From positions 259,384 to 323,383 of the forward strand of contig NZ_JAMLFX010000004.1 of assembly GCF_023634765.1 (NCBI RefSeq): a DNA stretch of 64,000 bases, in the 5' to 3' direction. Below are positions 50,776 through 60,051 of this stretch, piece after piece. Below the pieces are notes generated by a model. That model searched no databases. It was given only the letters and a program-made list of their open reading frames with translations, and was not told the DNA's origin. The DNA is from Pseudomonas sp. AKS31 (GTDB lineage: Bacteria > Pseudomonadota > Gammaproteobacteria > Pseudomonadales > Pseudomonadaceae). How positions within the stretch are numbered: the stretch's first letter is position 1; each line of letters begins with the position of its first letter. The position numbers and the translations under genes were made by a program.

Positions 50776-51666
50776 ATGTCCACATCTACATTTTCTGCTG
50801 CTCAGAATCAGGCGAGCACACTTTATCTGCCGCCCGGTAAATGGCTGACCGTACTCGATTGTCTGTGCGAGCATTTCAGCGCCATTGACCGCGAGCAATG
50901 GCTGGACCGCATCGCTCGGGGGCGCGTGCTGGACGGCCATGGCCAGCCGATCCCGGTGGATCTGCCTTACAAGGAAGGTCTGCGGATTCATTATTTTCGC
51001 GAAGTGCCGGACGAGAAGCCGATCCCGGTGGTGGAGTCGATTCTGTATGCAGACGAACATCTGGTGGTGGCCGACAAACCGCATTTTCTGCCGGTGACGC
51101 CCGCCGGCGAATACGTTGAGCAAACCCTGTTGCGCAGGCTGATTCGTCGCTTGAACAATCCTCACCTGGTGCCGCTGCACCGCATCGACCGGCATACGGC
51201 GGGACTGGTCATTTTCTCGGCCAATCCGCAAACCCGATCGGCTTATCAGTCGCTGTTCCCGACGCGGCAGATCGACAAGCGTTATGAGGCCATCGCTCCG
51301 GCACTGCCCGATCTGAGTTTCCCCCTGGTGCACAAGAGCCGTCTGGTCGATGGCGAACCGTTTTTCCGCATGCAGGAAGGCGCGGGCGCCAGCAATACCG
51401 AAACGGCGGTGGAAGTTCGGGAAAAACATGGCGATCTGTGGCGTTATGGCTTGTTTCCGGTGACCGGCAAGAAACATCAACTGCGCGTCCACATGACTGC
51501 GCTGGGGGCGAGCATCTGCAACGATCCGTTTTATCCGGATGTGTTGAAAGACGTCGAGGATGATTACGCCAATCCGCTGAAGCTGCTGGCGCAAGGTCTG
51601 CGGTTTATCGACCCGGTGACCGGTGAAGAGCGCGAATTCGAGAGCCGGATCACGCTGCAGTGGTGA
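50776..51666 (+). CDS. RluA-family pseudouridine synthase
   Basis: A 296-residue enzyme. The catalytic Asp is in VPLHRIDRHTAGLVIFS (HRID-x-x-T, about residue 136), preceded by ILYADEHLVVADKPHFLPVTP, with the later KKHQLRVHMTALG. It lacks an obvious S4 domain. Which rRNA or tRNA uridine is modified cannot be told. Confidence 0.92.
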   Translation: MSTSTFSAAQNQASTLYLPPGKWLTVLDCLCEHFSAIDREQWLDRIARGRVLDGHGQPIPVDLPYKEGLRIHYFREVPDEKPIPVVESILYADEHLVVADKPHFLPVTPAGEYVEQTLLRRLIRRLNNPHLVPLHRIDRHTAGLVIFSANPQTRSAYQSLFPTRQIDKRYEAIAPALPDLSFPLVHKSRLVDGEPFFRMQEGAGASNTETAVEVREKHGDLWRYGLFPVTGKKHQLRVHMTALGASICNDPFYPDVLKDVEDDYANPLKLLAQGLRFIDPVTGEEREFESRITLQW

Positions 51667-51695
51667 TACCGACTTCACTTTTCGAGCGCCCATGA

Positions 51696-51722
51696 AAAAG
51701 CCCGCAATCAATGCGGGCTTTT
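51696..51722. terminator. Bidirectional terminator
   Basis: AAAAGCCCGCA (51696-51706) pairs with TGCGGGCTTTT (51712-51722), loop ATCAA. Serves the pseudouridine synthase gene and the convergent lipoprotein gene. Confidence 0.9.
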
Positions 51723-51746
51723 CTGTATCCGGGGTCGATCCAGAGC

Positions 51747-51968
51747 TTACAGCTCTTTAACGGTACGAACCTGATCCTTGTTGATGCGGGTTTCTTTGCC
51801 GTCCAGCTGTTTGAACTCGTAGAAGCCCGAATCGTCATCGTATTTCGGGGTGTCGACGGCCTGGATTTCGCGACCGTCATTCAAGGTGATCACTGTAGGC
51901 GACGAGCAACCGGCGAGGGTGGCAAGGCCCAGTGCGAGCATGAAAGTGGCGAGGGTCCGTTGAGTCAT
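51747..51968 (-). CDS. Small lipoprotein, DUF903 (YgdI/YgdR-like)
   Basis: A 73-residue lipoprotein precursor with lipobox LATLAGCSS (Cys21). The mature part VITLNDGREIQAVDTPKYDDDSGFYEF...GKETRINKDQVRTVKEL is the DUF903 SH3-like fold. Function unknown. Confidence 0.93.
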   Translation of the reverse strand: MTQRTLATFMLALGLATLAGCSSPTVITLNDGREIQAVDTPKYDDDSGFYEFKQLDGKETRINKDQVRTVKEL

Positions 51969-52046
51969 GAGTGTGTCTCCGAATGGGAATTCTTTTGGTT
52001 ACTGAGCTTGAGACGTATACAAGGCGTGAGAGTTCCTTGAGTGGTG

Positions 52047-52649
52047 TCAGTCTGACACAGTGTTGTGGGAATTTAACAGTTCGGGGGTGTTCAGGTTGGC
52101 CAGACGCGGATCGTTGTCCGGGCACGGCAGCGCCGTGGCGCCAAGTTTGCGCATGACCCGGCCGGGACTGCGCTCACCGGCATTCCAGGCATCTTCGAAG
52201 GCTGCTAGGAGGGCCACCGGAATCACACACAGCAACGGTTCCCAATGCTCGTCATGGCGCAACATTAAAGGTTTTTCAGGATACTGATTGGCGGTCTCGC
52301 GCATGTCGTGCAGCAGCGCTGCATCAATTCGCGGTACGTCGCAGGGTAAAACCAGCAGGTGACTATGGCGTGCAGCTTTCAGACCTGCACGAATACCAGC
52401 CAATGGTCCCGGAAAATCGCCTTCGTCATCGACCACCAATTGATCGGCAAACGGCGCGTAGCGCTCGCGATTGCGGTTGCAGGAAATGATCAGGTCGTCA
52501 GTCAGCCCACGTACCTTACGCTGCAAATGCGCGATCAACGGCTCGCCCAGCCACTCGACCAGGCCTTTGTCCTGACCGCCCATGCGTTGGCCGCGCCCGC
52601 CTGCCAAAAGCAGAATGGAGCAGGGCGGCAATTGCGAATCGCGGGTCAT
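52047..52649 (-). CDS. mobA: Molybdenum cofactor guanylyltransferase MobA
   Basis: A 200-residue nucleotidyltransferase. The GTP-binding loop is [20 protein letters not shown] (about residues 14-33), then [15 protein letters not shown] and PCDVPRID. MobA adds GMP to Mo-molybdopterin. It is divergent from moaB, so the window carries mobA-moaB-moeA as one cofactor locus. Confidence 0.96.
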   Translation of the reverse strand: MTRDSQLPPCSILLLAGGRGQRMGGQDKGLVEWLGEPLIAHLQRKVRGLTDDLIISCNRNRERYAPFADQLVVDDEGDFPGPLAGIRAGLKAARHSHLLVLPCDVPRIDAALLHDMRETANQYPEKPLMLRHDEHWEPLLCVIPVALLAAFEDAWNAGERSPGRVMRKLGATALPCPDNDPRLANLNTPELLNSHNTVSD

Positions 52650-52730
52650 GGCAGCTCTCCAGAGGGGCGGCGAAAAAATGGGGCGCTGTGATATAACACC
52701 GGGCTGTTTCTCCTACAACTGGACGAGCCT

Positions 52731-53270
52731 ATGAAAGCCAAGGCTGATGTACCTTTCGTGCCGCTCAATATTGCGGTGCTGACAGTCAGTGACACCCGAA
52801 CCCTGGAAACCGACACCTCAGGCCAGGTCTTCGTCGACCGCTTGACGGCGGCGGGCCACCATCTGGCGGAGCGGGTCTTGCTCAAAGATGACCTCTACAA
52901 AATTCGCGCGCAAGTCGCCACCTGGATTGCCGACGATGTTGTGCAGGTCGTGCTGATTACCGGCGGTACCGGTTTTACCGGCCGCGACAGCACACCGGAA
53001 GCGGTTGCCTGCCTGCTCGACAAACAGGTAGACGGGTTTGGAGAGTTGTTCCGGCAAATCTCGGTGGCCGATATCGGCACCTCGACGGTGCAGTCCCGGG
53101 CGCTGGCCGGTCTGGCCAACGGTACGCTGGTGTGCTGCCTGCCGGGTTCGACCAATGCCGTACGCACCGGTTGGGACGGCATTCTGGGCGAGCAGTTGGA
53201 CGCGCGTCATCGCCCGTGCAACTTCGTCACTCATCTGAAGCAGGCGGCGCCTTGTGAATCCCGTGGGTAA
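52731..53270 (+). CDS. moaB: Molybdenum cofactor biosynthesis protein MoaB
   Basis: A 179-residue MoaB/MogA-family protein. VLTVSDTRTLETDTSGQ, DDVVQVVLITGGTGFTGRDSTPEAV and LPGSTNAVRTGWDGILGEQLD are diagnostic. It adenylates molybdopterin or a related step. Coding overlaps moeA by 17 bases. Confidence 0.96.
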   Translation: MKAKADVPFVPLNIAVLTVSDTRTLETDTSGQVFVDRLTAAGHHLAERVLLKDDLYKIRAQVATWIADDVVQVVLITGGTGFTGRDSTPEAVACLLDKQVDGFGELFRQISVADIGTSTVQSRALAGLANGTLVCCLPGSTNAVRTGWDGILGEQLDARHRPCNFVTHLKQAAPCESRG

Positions 53271-54480
53271 GCCGGGCAAGACCGGCGCGCTGATGCCGGT
53301 GGAGCTGGCGCTGGCGCGTCTGCTTGAGTTGGCCGAGGCCTCGCCAATTGTCGAGCATGAATATTTGCCGCTGGCTCAGGTTCAGGGGCGTGTGCTGGGT
53401 GAAGACCTGACTTCGACGCTGGATCTACCGCCCTGGCCGAATAGTGCCATGGACGGCTATGCGCTGAATCTCGCCGACTGGACGGGCGAACCGATGCCAG
53501 TCAGCCAGAAGGTGTTCGCCGGACAATCCCCGGAACCGCTGAAGCCGGGTACCTGTGCACGGATTTTTACCGGGGCGCCGGTGCCTGCTGACGCTGATTG
53601 CGTGGAAATGCAGGAAAATGCTGAGGTTCAAACCGATGAAAGGGTGCGTTTCCTTGAGCCAATGAAGGCCGGGCAGAACATCCGCCCGCAAGGTCAGGAA
53701 ACCACTGTCGGTGAGCTGATTCTGCCAGCCGGAACCCGATTGGGTCCGATAGAGCAGGGGCTGGCCGCTTCGTTGGGTTGTGCCGGGCTGAAGGTCGTGC
53801 GCAAGGTTCGCGTTGCGGTGATTTCCACTGGCGATGAATTGGTCGAACCGGGCCAGCCACTGGGCCCGGGTCAGATATACAACAGCAATCGGGTGTTGCT
53901 GTGCAGTTGGCTGCAACGTCTGGGCTGTGAGGTGATCGACGCCGGTATTCTTCCGGACGATCTGGCCACAACCCGTGCGCGTCTGGGTGAGTTGCAGGAT
54001 GTTGATCTGATTCTTTCCACCGGTGGCGTGTCGGTGGGTGAGGCGGATTTTTTGGGTATCGCGTTGCGTGAAGAAGGCGAGCTTGCCCTTTGGAAACTGG
54101 CGATCAAACCTGGAAAGCCGCTGACGTTCGGCCATTTCCGCAACGTGCCGGTGATTGGCTTGCCAGGCAATCCTGCGTCGACCCTGGTGACCTTTGCGCT
54201 GCTCACTCGGCCCTATCTGTTACGTCGTCAGGGCGTTCGGGACGTCGAGCCGTTGAAGTTCACCGTGCCAGCAGGTTTCAACTGGCCGGTGGCCGGCAAT
54301 CGGCGTGAATACCTGCGTGGCCGCCTCGAGCAAGGACGGGCAACTGTCTACCGCAACCAGAGCTCAGGCGTACTGCGTAGCGCCGCGTGGGCAGACGGAT
54401 TGGTGGAAGTGCTGGAAGGTCGCACGCTGAGCGAAGGAGACTCAGTGGTCTTTATTCCGCTGAGTGACCTGCTGGACTGA
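53254..54480 (+). CDS. moeA: Molybdopterin molybdenumtransferase MoeA
   Basis: A 408-residue MoeA. Amino-terminal domains contain LPPWPNSAMDGYALN and RIFTGAPVPADADCVEMQE; the MogA-like domain holds VISTGDELVEPG, ILSTGGVSVGEADF and GLPGNPASTLVTF. It inserts molybdate into adenylated molybdopterin. GTG 53254 overlaps moaB and is the longest reasonable start; ATG 53293 (MPVELALARLL) is the other option. Confidence 0.95.
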   Translation: MNPVGKPGKTGALMPVELALARLLELAEASPIVEHEYLPLAQVQGRVLGEDLTSTLDLPPWPNSAMDGYALNLADWTGEPMPVSQKVFAGQSPEPLKPGTCARIFTGAPVPADADCVEMQENAEVQTDERVRFLEPMKAGQNIRPQGQETTVGELILPAGTRLGPIEQGLAASLGCAGLKVVRKVRVAVISTGDELVEPGQPLGPGQIYNSNRVLLCSWLQRLGCEVIDAGILPDDLATTRARLGELQDVDLILSTGGVSVGEADFLGIALREEGELALWKLAIKPGKPLTFGHFRNVPVIGLPGNPASTLVTFALLTRPYLLRRQGVRDVEPLKFTVPAGFNWPVAGNRREYLRGRLEQGRATVYRNQSSGVLRSAAWADGLVEVLEGRTLSEGDSVVFIPLSDLLD

Positions 54481-54539
54481 TTGCGGCCCCGCAAATGCAG
54501 GCGTCGTCGCGCTGGACGGCGCCTGCAATGACTGTTCAG

Positions 54540-54734
54540 TTAATTGCTGACCAATGTCACAAGCTGGTCGAATCGGCTGTTGGCCACCCAACCCAGCAGA
54601 CCGAGCAACACTGCTGTTGCACCCGCCGAGTAGGCAAGCCGGTGTTTGATCGTTCTGACATCACCGCGAACTTCGTCCATGTCCCGTCGAAGGTATTTGA
54701 GATGGGTTTCCAGCTCGGTAACACGGGGTTCCAT
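54540..54734 (-). CDS. Small coiled-coil membrane protein
   Basis: A 64-residue protein: helical amino part (VTELETHLKYLRRDMDEVRGDVRTIKHRL) and one membrane helix (SAGATAVLLGLLGWVANS). GGAG lies 8 bases before ATG 54734. The frame continues upstream to a GTG at 54932 giving 130 residues, but that start has a poor site. It resembles phage-type or stress-associated small coiled-coil/membrane proteins seen in pseudomonads, function unknown. Confidence 0.65.
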   Translation of the reverse strand: MEPRVTELETHLKYLRRDMDEVRGDVRTIKHRLAYSAGATAVLLGLLGWVANSRFDQLVTLVSN

Positions 54735-55160
54735 ATCAACTTCTCCAGTGGTTCTGGCGCTGTTTTTGAAATCGGACTTGTGATTCGCGCGACTTTCTAC
54801 AAAGGGCCCAACCGGACTTACGGGTATTCTTGCTTCATGACCAGGCATGGAAGCATCCGCCGATTGTTTCAACTGTTTGCTTGCAACCTTTTCCAGCTCT
54901 CGAACCGGCAAGAGCCCATGGGGTGTATCCACTCATTACATGCACGTCCTTGTGTGTTGGATTTAAGATCGATACCGCCAGCACACGGTGACCCAATGCT
55001 CGAACCGGGTCAATTAAGCCAATTCCGCATGTTTTGTAAGAAAAAATACCGTCGTGTAGGACGTCGAGGCTCGGAGCGCTGAATTTATTACGGGTCTGAC
55101 GGCTTTTTTGCGTGCGCCAGTGGTCAAGATGTCTCAACCGAACGATTTGGGAGTGATGAA
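54735..55160. other. 426-base gap between the small membrane gene and yegS
   Basis: Part of it may be the longer amino end of the small membrane protein (to 54932). From about 54940 to 55080 several short frames are open without ribosome sites. GGGAG before 55161 serves yegS. I see no repeat or RNA structure of note. Confidence 0.5.
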
Positions 55161-56078
55161 ATGAGTGAACGCCGCGCGCTGTTGATTCTGCATGGCAAGC
55201 AGGCACTCAACGAGGCGGTACGCACCGCCGTCGAGGACAAGCGCAAGCAAGGCTGGGAGCTGGCCGTGCGTCTGACCTGGGAGGCGGGGGATGCGCAGCG
55301 CTGGGTCGAACAAGCCTTGGCTGACGGCTACACGAAAATCATTGCCGGCGGCGGCGATGGCACCTTGCGCGACATCGCCGAAGCGCTCGCCGCTCATCCT
55401 GGCAAAGCCAGCCTGGTACTCTTGCCCCTGGGCACTGCCAACGATTTTTCCCGCGCCGCTGGCGTGCCACTGGAGCCTGCCGAAGCCCTTGAGCTGCTCG
55501 ATGTGCCCCCGCGTGCAATCGATCTGGGCGAAGTGGGCGGACAGATTTTTCTCAACATGGCCACGGGTGGTTTTGGCAGCCAGGTCACGGCCAATACTTC
55601 CGAGGACCTGAAAAAAGTACTCGGCGGTGCCGCTTACCTGTTCACTGGCTTGTCACGATTCAGTGAGCTGCATGCCGCTTATGGCGAGCTTCAGGGACCG
55701 GATTTTCACTGGCGTGGCGAGCTGTTGGCGCTGGGCATCGGCAATGGCCGGCAAGCCGGCGGTGGGCACGTATTGTGCCCGGAGGCGCTGGCCGATGATG
55801 GCTTGCTGGATATCAGCATTCTGCCGGCGCCACAGGAGTTGGTGGGCACCTTGAAAACACTGCTCAGCGATGGTTTCGGAATCGACAACATGTTTGTTCG
55901 CACCCGTTTGCCATGGGTCGAAATCAAGGTGGCCGAGGGGCTGTGCATCAATCTTGATGGCGAACCGCTGGAAGGTGACAGCATGCGATTCGAGGCACGT
56001 CCCGCAGCGTTGCGTGTGCATTTGCCGGAGCATTCACCATTGTTGAGCAGAGCGGGGTTGGTCAGTCGTCCAGACTGA
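55161..56078 (+). CDS. yegS: YegS/DgkB-family lipid kinase
   Basis: A 305-residue lipid kinase. The nucleotide motif is IIAGGGDGTLRD (about residues 60-71), then LPLGTANDFSRAAGVP, and the substrate side GIGNGRQAGGGHVLCPEA and LCINLDGEPLEGD. E. coli YegS phosphorylates phosphatidylglycerol. GGGAG is about 6-7 bases before ATG 55161. Its 3' end overlaps the convergent response regulator gene by 17 bases. Confidence 0.94.
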   Translation: MSERRALLILHGKQALNEAVRTAVEDKRKQGWELAVRLTWEAGDAQRWVEQALADGYTKIIAGGGDGTLRDIAEALAAHPGKASLVLLPLGTANDFSRAAGVPLEPAEALELLDVPPRAIDLGEVGGQIFLNMATGGFGSQVTANTSEDLKKVLGGAAYLFTGLSRFSELHAAYGELQGPDFHWRGELLALGIGNGRQAGGGHVLCPEALADDGLLDISILPAPQELVGTLKTLLSDGFGIDNMFVRTRLPWVEIKVAEGLCINLDGEPLEGDSMRFEARPAALRVHLPEHSPLLSRAGLVSRPD

Positions 56079-56721
56079 TGATCTGTTCGCGCACGGCGAA
56101 CAGTACCAGGCCCGCCACGTCATAGATCTGCAGACGCTTCATGATTTGTGAGCGGTGGGTCTCGACAGTCTTGATGCTCAACCCGAGGCCATTGGCGATT
56201 TCCCGGGTGGATTTTCCGCGCACGATCAAGCGCAGGATTTCCAGTTGGCGCGCTGTCAGATTGTGCGAGTCGGCAGTCTCCGGCGGCTGCTTCTGATTGC
56301 GGGTCAGGGCTTGATTGATCACGGTATGGGCGATGGCCGGACTCAGGTAGCGCTCATTGTTGCGCAAGGCTTCCAGTGCATGTTCGAGTTCGGTGGCCGT
56401 GGTGTCCTTGAGCAGGTAGCCGTGGGCACCGGATTCCAGTGCCTGCATGATCAGCGCCGGATCGGTGTGCATCGACAGGATCAGCACCTTGCTCTGCGGG
56501 CGCACCCGCTTGAGCCGTTGCAGGGCTTCCAGGCCACCGGTTTCTTTCATGGAGATATCCAGCAACACGATATCCGGATCCAGTTGCTCGACCATCTCGA
56601 GCAACTGCGAACCGTCATTGGCCTCGCCAATCACCGCGTAACCGGGAATATCCAGCACCAGAGCGCGCACGCCGGCCCTGATCAGCGAGTGGTCATCCAC
56701 CAGAAGTAAGTTGCAAGTCAA
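56062..56721 (-). CDS. NarL/FixJ-family response regulator with TTG start
   Basis: A 219-residue regulator: receiver (LLLVDDHSLIRAGVRALV, phospho-Asp in IVLLDISMKETGG near residue 54) and LuxR-type output (LTARQLEILRLIVRGKSTREIANGLGLSIKTVETHRSQIMKRL). The start codon is TTG 56721, overlapping the kinase stop as TTGA; AAGG lies 8 bases upstream and the first ATG inside would remove the receiver's first strand. Partner of the kinase at 56718-57611. Confidence 0.92.
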   Translation of the reverse strand: MTCNLLLVDDHSLIRAGVRALVLDIPGYAVIGEANDGSQLLEMVEQLDPDIVLLDISMKETGGLEALQRLKRVRPQSKVLILSMHTDPALIMQALESGAHGYLLKDTTATELEHALEALRNNERYLSPAIAHTVINQALTRNQKQPPETADSHNLTARQLEILRLIVRGKSTREIANGLGLSIKTVETHRSQIMKRLQIYDVAGLVLFAVREQIISLDD

Positions 56722-57611
56722 CGCATAACCTTATTCGTACTGGCCCGCTCGAGTGCGCGTGGCGCCCAGGGGAAGAGTGCTTCGATTTGAGTGCCTTTGC
56801 CCGGTTCGCTGATAACGTTCAGGGTGCCACCCAGTTGCTCGATTCGTTCGGCCATCCCGGCCATGCCTCGTTGTCCTTCACGACCCGGGTTGGCCGCCGG
56901 GGCGAAACCCAGGCCGTCATCGCTGATCAGCAATGTCAGGCCTTTGGGCAGACGTTGCACGCGTATCACCAGGTTTTTCGCCTGTGCGTGACGCAGGATA
57001 TTGGTAACAGCCTCTTGGGTGATACGGAAGGCGGCAACCGCCATTTCTTCCGGAATGCCATTGAGCCGTTGCTGGCAGTCGAGGCTCCAGTGCACGCTGG
57101 TGTTGGCCAATGTCTTGAGCAGGTGCGCCCGCAGGCTGGCTTCAAGTCCCAGGCTGGTCAATTGGCGTGGATTGAGAATGGCTGAAACGTCGCGCACTTT
57201 GTTGAGGGTTTCTTCGAGCGTGTCGCACAACGCCGTGCATTGTTCCTGCAGGTCGTCCGGCATGCGTCGCTTGAGCCATTCGCTCTGCAGTTTGGCGGCC
57301 GTCAGCAGTTGGCCGATATCATCGTGCAGTTCGCGGCTGAGGCGATGGCGCTCGTTTTCCTGGACTTCCAGCAAGCGGTCAGCGAGTTCCTGTGGCTGGA
57401 ATTTGATCGATTTGCGTGACAGTCGATATTGCACCCAGACACACGCAGTAGCCGCGATATCGAGCAGCAGCAATCCCAGGCAAAGTGGTGTTGAAAGAGC
57501 GTAGGTCAGCAGACTGCCGAGCGTTGCCGCAACACAGAGTATGAGTGTGAACCGGCGAGCATTTTCCCGGGAGGGTGGCCATGTAGTGATTGACTTGAGA
57601 CTGGCGTACAT
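56718..57611 (-). CDS. NarX/DegS-type sensor histidine kinase
   Basis: A 297-residue kinase. Two membrane helices near the amino end (about 22-42 and 45-62), HisKA_3 dimerisation with His96 in LSRELHDDIGQLLTAAKLQ, and a HATPase with FRITQEAVTNILRHAQA and ISDDGLGFAP. No periplasmic domain of any size, so the signal is probably membrane or cytoplasmic. ATG 57611 (MYASLKS) is chosen; the longer frame to 57689 is weaker. Forms an operon with the response regulator. Confidence 0.92.
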   Translation of the reverse strand: MYASLKSITTWPPSRENARRFTLILCVAATLGSLLTYALSTPLCLGLLLLDIAATACVWVQYRLSRKSIKFQPQELADRLLEVQENERHRLSRELHDDIGQLLTAAKLQSEWLKRRMPDDLQEQCTALCDTLEETLNKVRDVSAILNPRQLTSLGLEASLRAHLLKTLANTSVHWSLDCQQRLNGIPEEMAVAAFRITQEAVTNILRHAQAKNLVIRVQRLPKGLTLLISDDGLGFAPAANPGREGQRGMAGMAERIEQLGGTLNVISEPGKGTQIEALFPWAPRALERASTNKVMR

Positions 57612-58094
57612 AACGGATGGAGCCAATGGATGTTCGCTGCGGGCAGACCGGCCGGAGGCTGGCGGATCTCTGTCTGAAAATGCTGTCAATTATGTTATTG
57701 ATTTCAACGCGGTTCAGTGAATGTGTTGACCGCCAACTTCAGTGCACAGCGACTTATGAAATCACTGTGCCATTAATTTGAAAGCAACTAGTGCGCGGCA
57801 TAATACCACTTAAGATACCGTTGGTCGCGCTTGCTATATATGTCCATTGGGTCAGGAAATACATGACATTGGACGCAAGTTCCATAATGGAAAAGTCAAT
57901 TTATTGTGTTCGACAGGATGTCGGTGTTGCCTGAAGTTGTGCGTCTTGACACACAGGCAAACCCTGAGGCCGGCGGAAATTATTCGTGGCTGTCAGAGCT
58001 GATTATTTAATTCGATTGTCGTTGGCAGGTATGAACTGTTCAATTACGACATTCAGAGTGTGTACCCAGTCCCTGCTTGGACCCAGTGGGTTGC
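57612..58094. promoter_or_regulatory. 483-base A+T-rich control region
   Basis: No gene seen. It contains TTCCATAATGGAA (57880-57892), a perfect 13-base palindrome, and a longer imperfect inverted repeat with GTCCA/TGGAC arms (57842-57874). Several GGA triplets cluster at 57850-57930. The kinase promoter must be in the left part, but no clear -35/-10 pair can be chosen. Confidence 0.4.
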
Positions 58095-58562
58095 TCAGGC
58101 CCGCCCCGAATAGGGCAATTGGGGCAAACGTTTGCCGGTCAACGGCGGCTGAAGCCGACTTTGGCCGACCTGGAAGGCGAATGCTTCGATCAGTGAAATC
58201 TGCTCACTGTCATCAAGACTCAGTTGCCCGGTCTGCTGATCGACCAGTTCAAGCTGCCAGGCCATCAACGTGAAGCAATCCTGCAAGGCTTGCAGGGCCT
58301 GTTCGTGAAGGTCGACATGATCCTGATTGAGGTTGAGCAGGCTGTAAATGTGCAGGGAAAATTCGGAAATCGCCTCCAGCGCCAGGGCTTCAGCCCGGCG
58401 TGCGAGCTTGAGGAGAGTGCTGAGGATGCACTCGATGGCGTCCTTGTCGTTGCTGATCAGTTGCAGATGGCTGAGGCATTCTTCGGACTTGGCCAGGAGT
58501 TGCTCGGCCTCGACAAGGAATTCGGGGAAGCGTTGTACCCACTCTTTGCGGTCCATTGGCAT
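58095..58562 (-). CDS. Helical cytoplasmic protein of unknown function
   Basis: A 155-residue acidic, nearly all-helical protein (QRFPEFLVEAEQLLAKSEECLSHLQL, LLKLARRAEALALEAISEFSLHIYSLL). It has the feel of a phosphotransfer-type helix bundle but lacks an H-x-x-K-G motif, so I do not call it Hpt. GGAG is 6 bases before ATG 58562, which supports that start over the longer frame to 58745. Divergent from cheV. Confidence 0.75.
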   Translation of the reverse strand: MPMDRKEWVQRFPEFLVEAEQLLAKSEECLSHLQLISNDKDAIECILSTLLKLARRAEALALEAISEFSLHIYSLLNLNQDHVDLHEQALQALQDCFTLMAWQLELVDQQTGQLSLDDSEQISLIEAFAFQVGQSRLQPPLTGKRLPQLPYSGRA

Positions 58563-58947
58563 GCTTATCTCCACAACGTCATGTCTGATGAGGGAATGCC
58601 GTGTGTGACGACGATCGTGAATCGTCGGGAGATCGCGCCCAGCCGTGCAAGTGCACAGACTGAGAGGTTCCAGGGGGCTTGTTTCCACTGAACTGCGATC
58701 GCACACAATAGCCTGACTCCGTTCATGCAATGAGAATGGCGTCACATTAATGGCTATTGGATATTGCGAATATCAGGTTGGGCCTGATTGATACTAGGGG
58801 AATCCCTTAGGCGCGGGAACCTAGCGTGCAAACCGAGGTCGCGCCGAAGAGAATGTAGCAGATGAAAATCACCGGGCCAGTAAAGCATGATGTTAATGTG
58901 ACATCAATGCCTGTTCATGGCATTTTTGAGAGGGTCGGGTATGGCAA

Positions 58948-58974
58948 TCAAGAACTGCCATTTGCCGCCGATAA
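58948..58974 (+). promoter_or_regulatory. FliA (sigma28) promoter of cheV
   Basis: TCAAG (58948-58952) and a perfect -10 GCCGATAA (58967-58974), which with an 8-base -35 leaves the standard 11-base gap. It is 42 bases before the cheV ATG. Bases 58563-58947 hold no gene; the promoter of the divergent helical-protein gene should be there but is not evident. Confidence 0.75.
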
Positions 58975-59016
58975 CCTCACATAGTGAATTCATCAGAACA
59001 AGCCCAGGAGTCATTG

Positions 59017-59952
59017 ATGGCCGGCATTCTCGACACGGTAGACCAACGCACGCAACTGGTGGGTGAGAATCGCCTGGAAATTCTCATGTTTCGGTTGGCC
59101 GGGCGGCAGTTGTTCGCAATCAACGTGTTCAAGGTTCAGGAAGTACTGCAACTGCCAAAACTGACCTTGATGCCGCAGCGTCATCCGTTTGTGTGCGGTG
59201 TGGTCAATCTGCGCGGTCAGACCTTGCCAGTCATTGACCTGTCGCAGGCGATCGGTATGCGTCCGTTGGTACCGGGGCCGAACAGCACCATCATCGTTAC
59301 CGAATACAACCGCTCGGTGCAGGCCTTCCTGGTGGGCGGTGTGGACCGCATCGTCAACATGAACTGGGAAGCCATCCTGCCGCCACCGACCAGCGCCGGG
59401 CGTCAGCACTATCTGACCGCGATCAGCAAGGTTGACGATCAACTGGTGGAAATCATCGACGTCGAGAAAGTCCTCGCCGAAATCGTCCCGTACAACGCCA
59501 AGGTCTCGCGTGAAAAACTCGATGATCCGGTTCTGGAGCGCGCCCGTGGTCGTGAGGTGCTGCTGGTGGACGACTCCAACGTGGCGCTCTCGCAGTTGCG
59601 CGACACCCTTGGCCAGCTCGGGGTGAAAATGCACATCGCCAGCGATGGCCTGAAGGCGCTGAACATGCTCAAGGCCTGGGCCGATACCGGGGTGAACATG
59701 ACCGACAAGCTGCTGATGATCTTCACCGATGCGGAAATGCCGGAGATGGACGGCTATCGTCTGACTACCGAAATTCGTAACGATCCGCGTCTGCGTGGTT
59801 TGTACGTGGTACTGCACACTTCGCTGTCTGGCAGCTTCAATGACTCGATGGTGAAGAAGGTCGGCTGCGACAACTTCCTCTCCAAGTTCCAGCCGGACAA
59901 ATTGGTCGACGTGGTGCGCCAGCGTCTGATGCTCGACGAAGTACCCGCCTGA
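59017..59952 (+). CDS. cheV: Chemotaxis coupling protein CheV (CheW plus receiver)
   Basis: A 311-residue protein: CheW-like domain (about 20-165, MFRLAGRQLFAINVFKVQEVL, VCGVVNLRGQTLPVIDL) and receiver domain (about 180-305, EVLLVDDSNVALSQLRD, phospho-Asp238 in IFTDAEMPEMDGYR). CheV links receptors to CheA and adapts signalling. AGGAG is 6 bases before ATG 59017. The sigma28-type promoter upstream fits control with the flagellar late genes. Confidence 0.96.
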   Translation: MAGILDTVDQRTQLVGENRLEILMFRLAGRQLFAINVFKVQEVLQLPKLTLMPQRHPFVCGVVNLRGQTLPVIDLSQAIGMRPLVPGPNSTIIVTEYNRSVQAFLVGGVDRIVNMNWEAILPPPTSAGRQHYLTAISKVDDQLVEIIDVEKVLAEIVPYNAKVSREKLDDPVLERARGREVLLVDDSNVALSQLRDTLGQLGVKMHIASDGLKALNMLKAWADTGVNMTDKLLMIFTDAEMPEMDGYRLTTEIRNDPRLRGLYVVLHTSLSGSFNDSMVKKVGCDNFLSKFQPDKLVDVVRQRLMLDEVPA

Positions 59953-60051
59953 TCATCACCCCCACATGGGATATGCAGTGCGCAAATTCTGGCTTTGATT
60001 CGCGGATAAAGCTCGTATAGGGTGGCGTTTTTATTCTCCAGGGAGCTGGCC

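Noticed and set aside
57840..57935. Possible RsmY/RsmZ-like small RNA because of clustered GGA triplets
   Set aside because: No GacA upstream element and no terminator, and the GGA sites are not in hairpin loops as far as I can see. Left as a general regulatory gap.
58095..58562. An Hpt phosphotransfer protein, suggested by the all-helical sequence next to cheV and a two-component pair
   Set aside because: The conserved His-containing motif is missing, so the call would be a guess.
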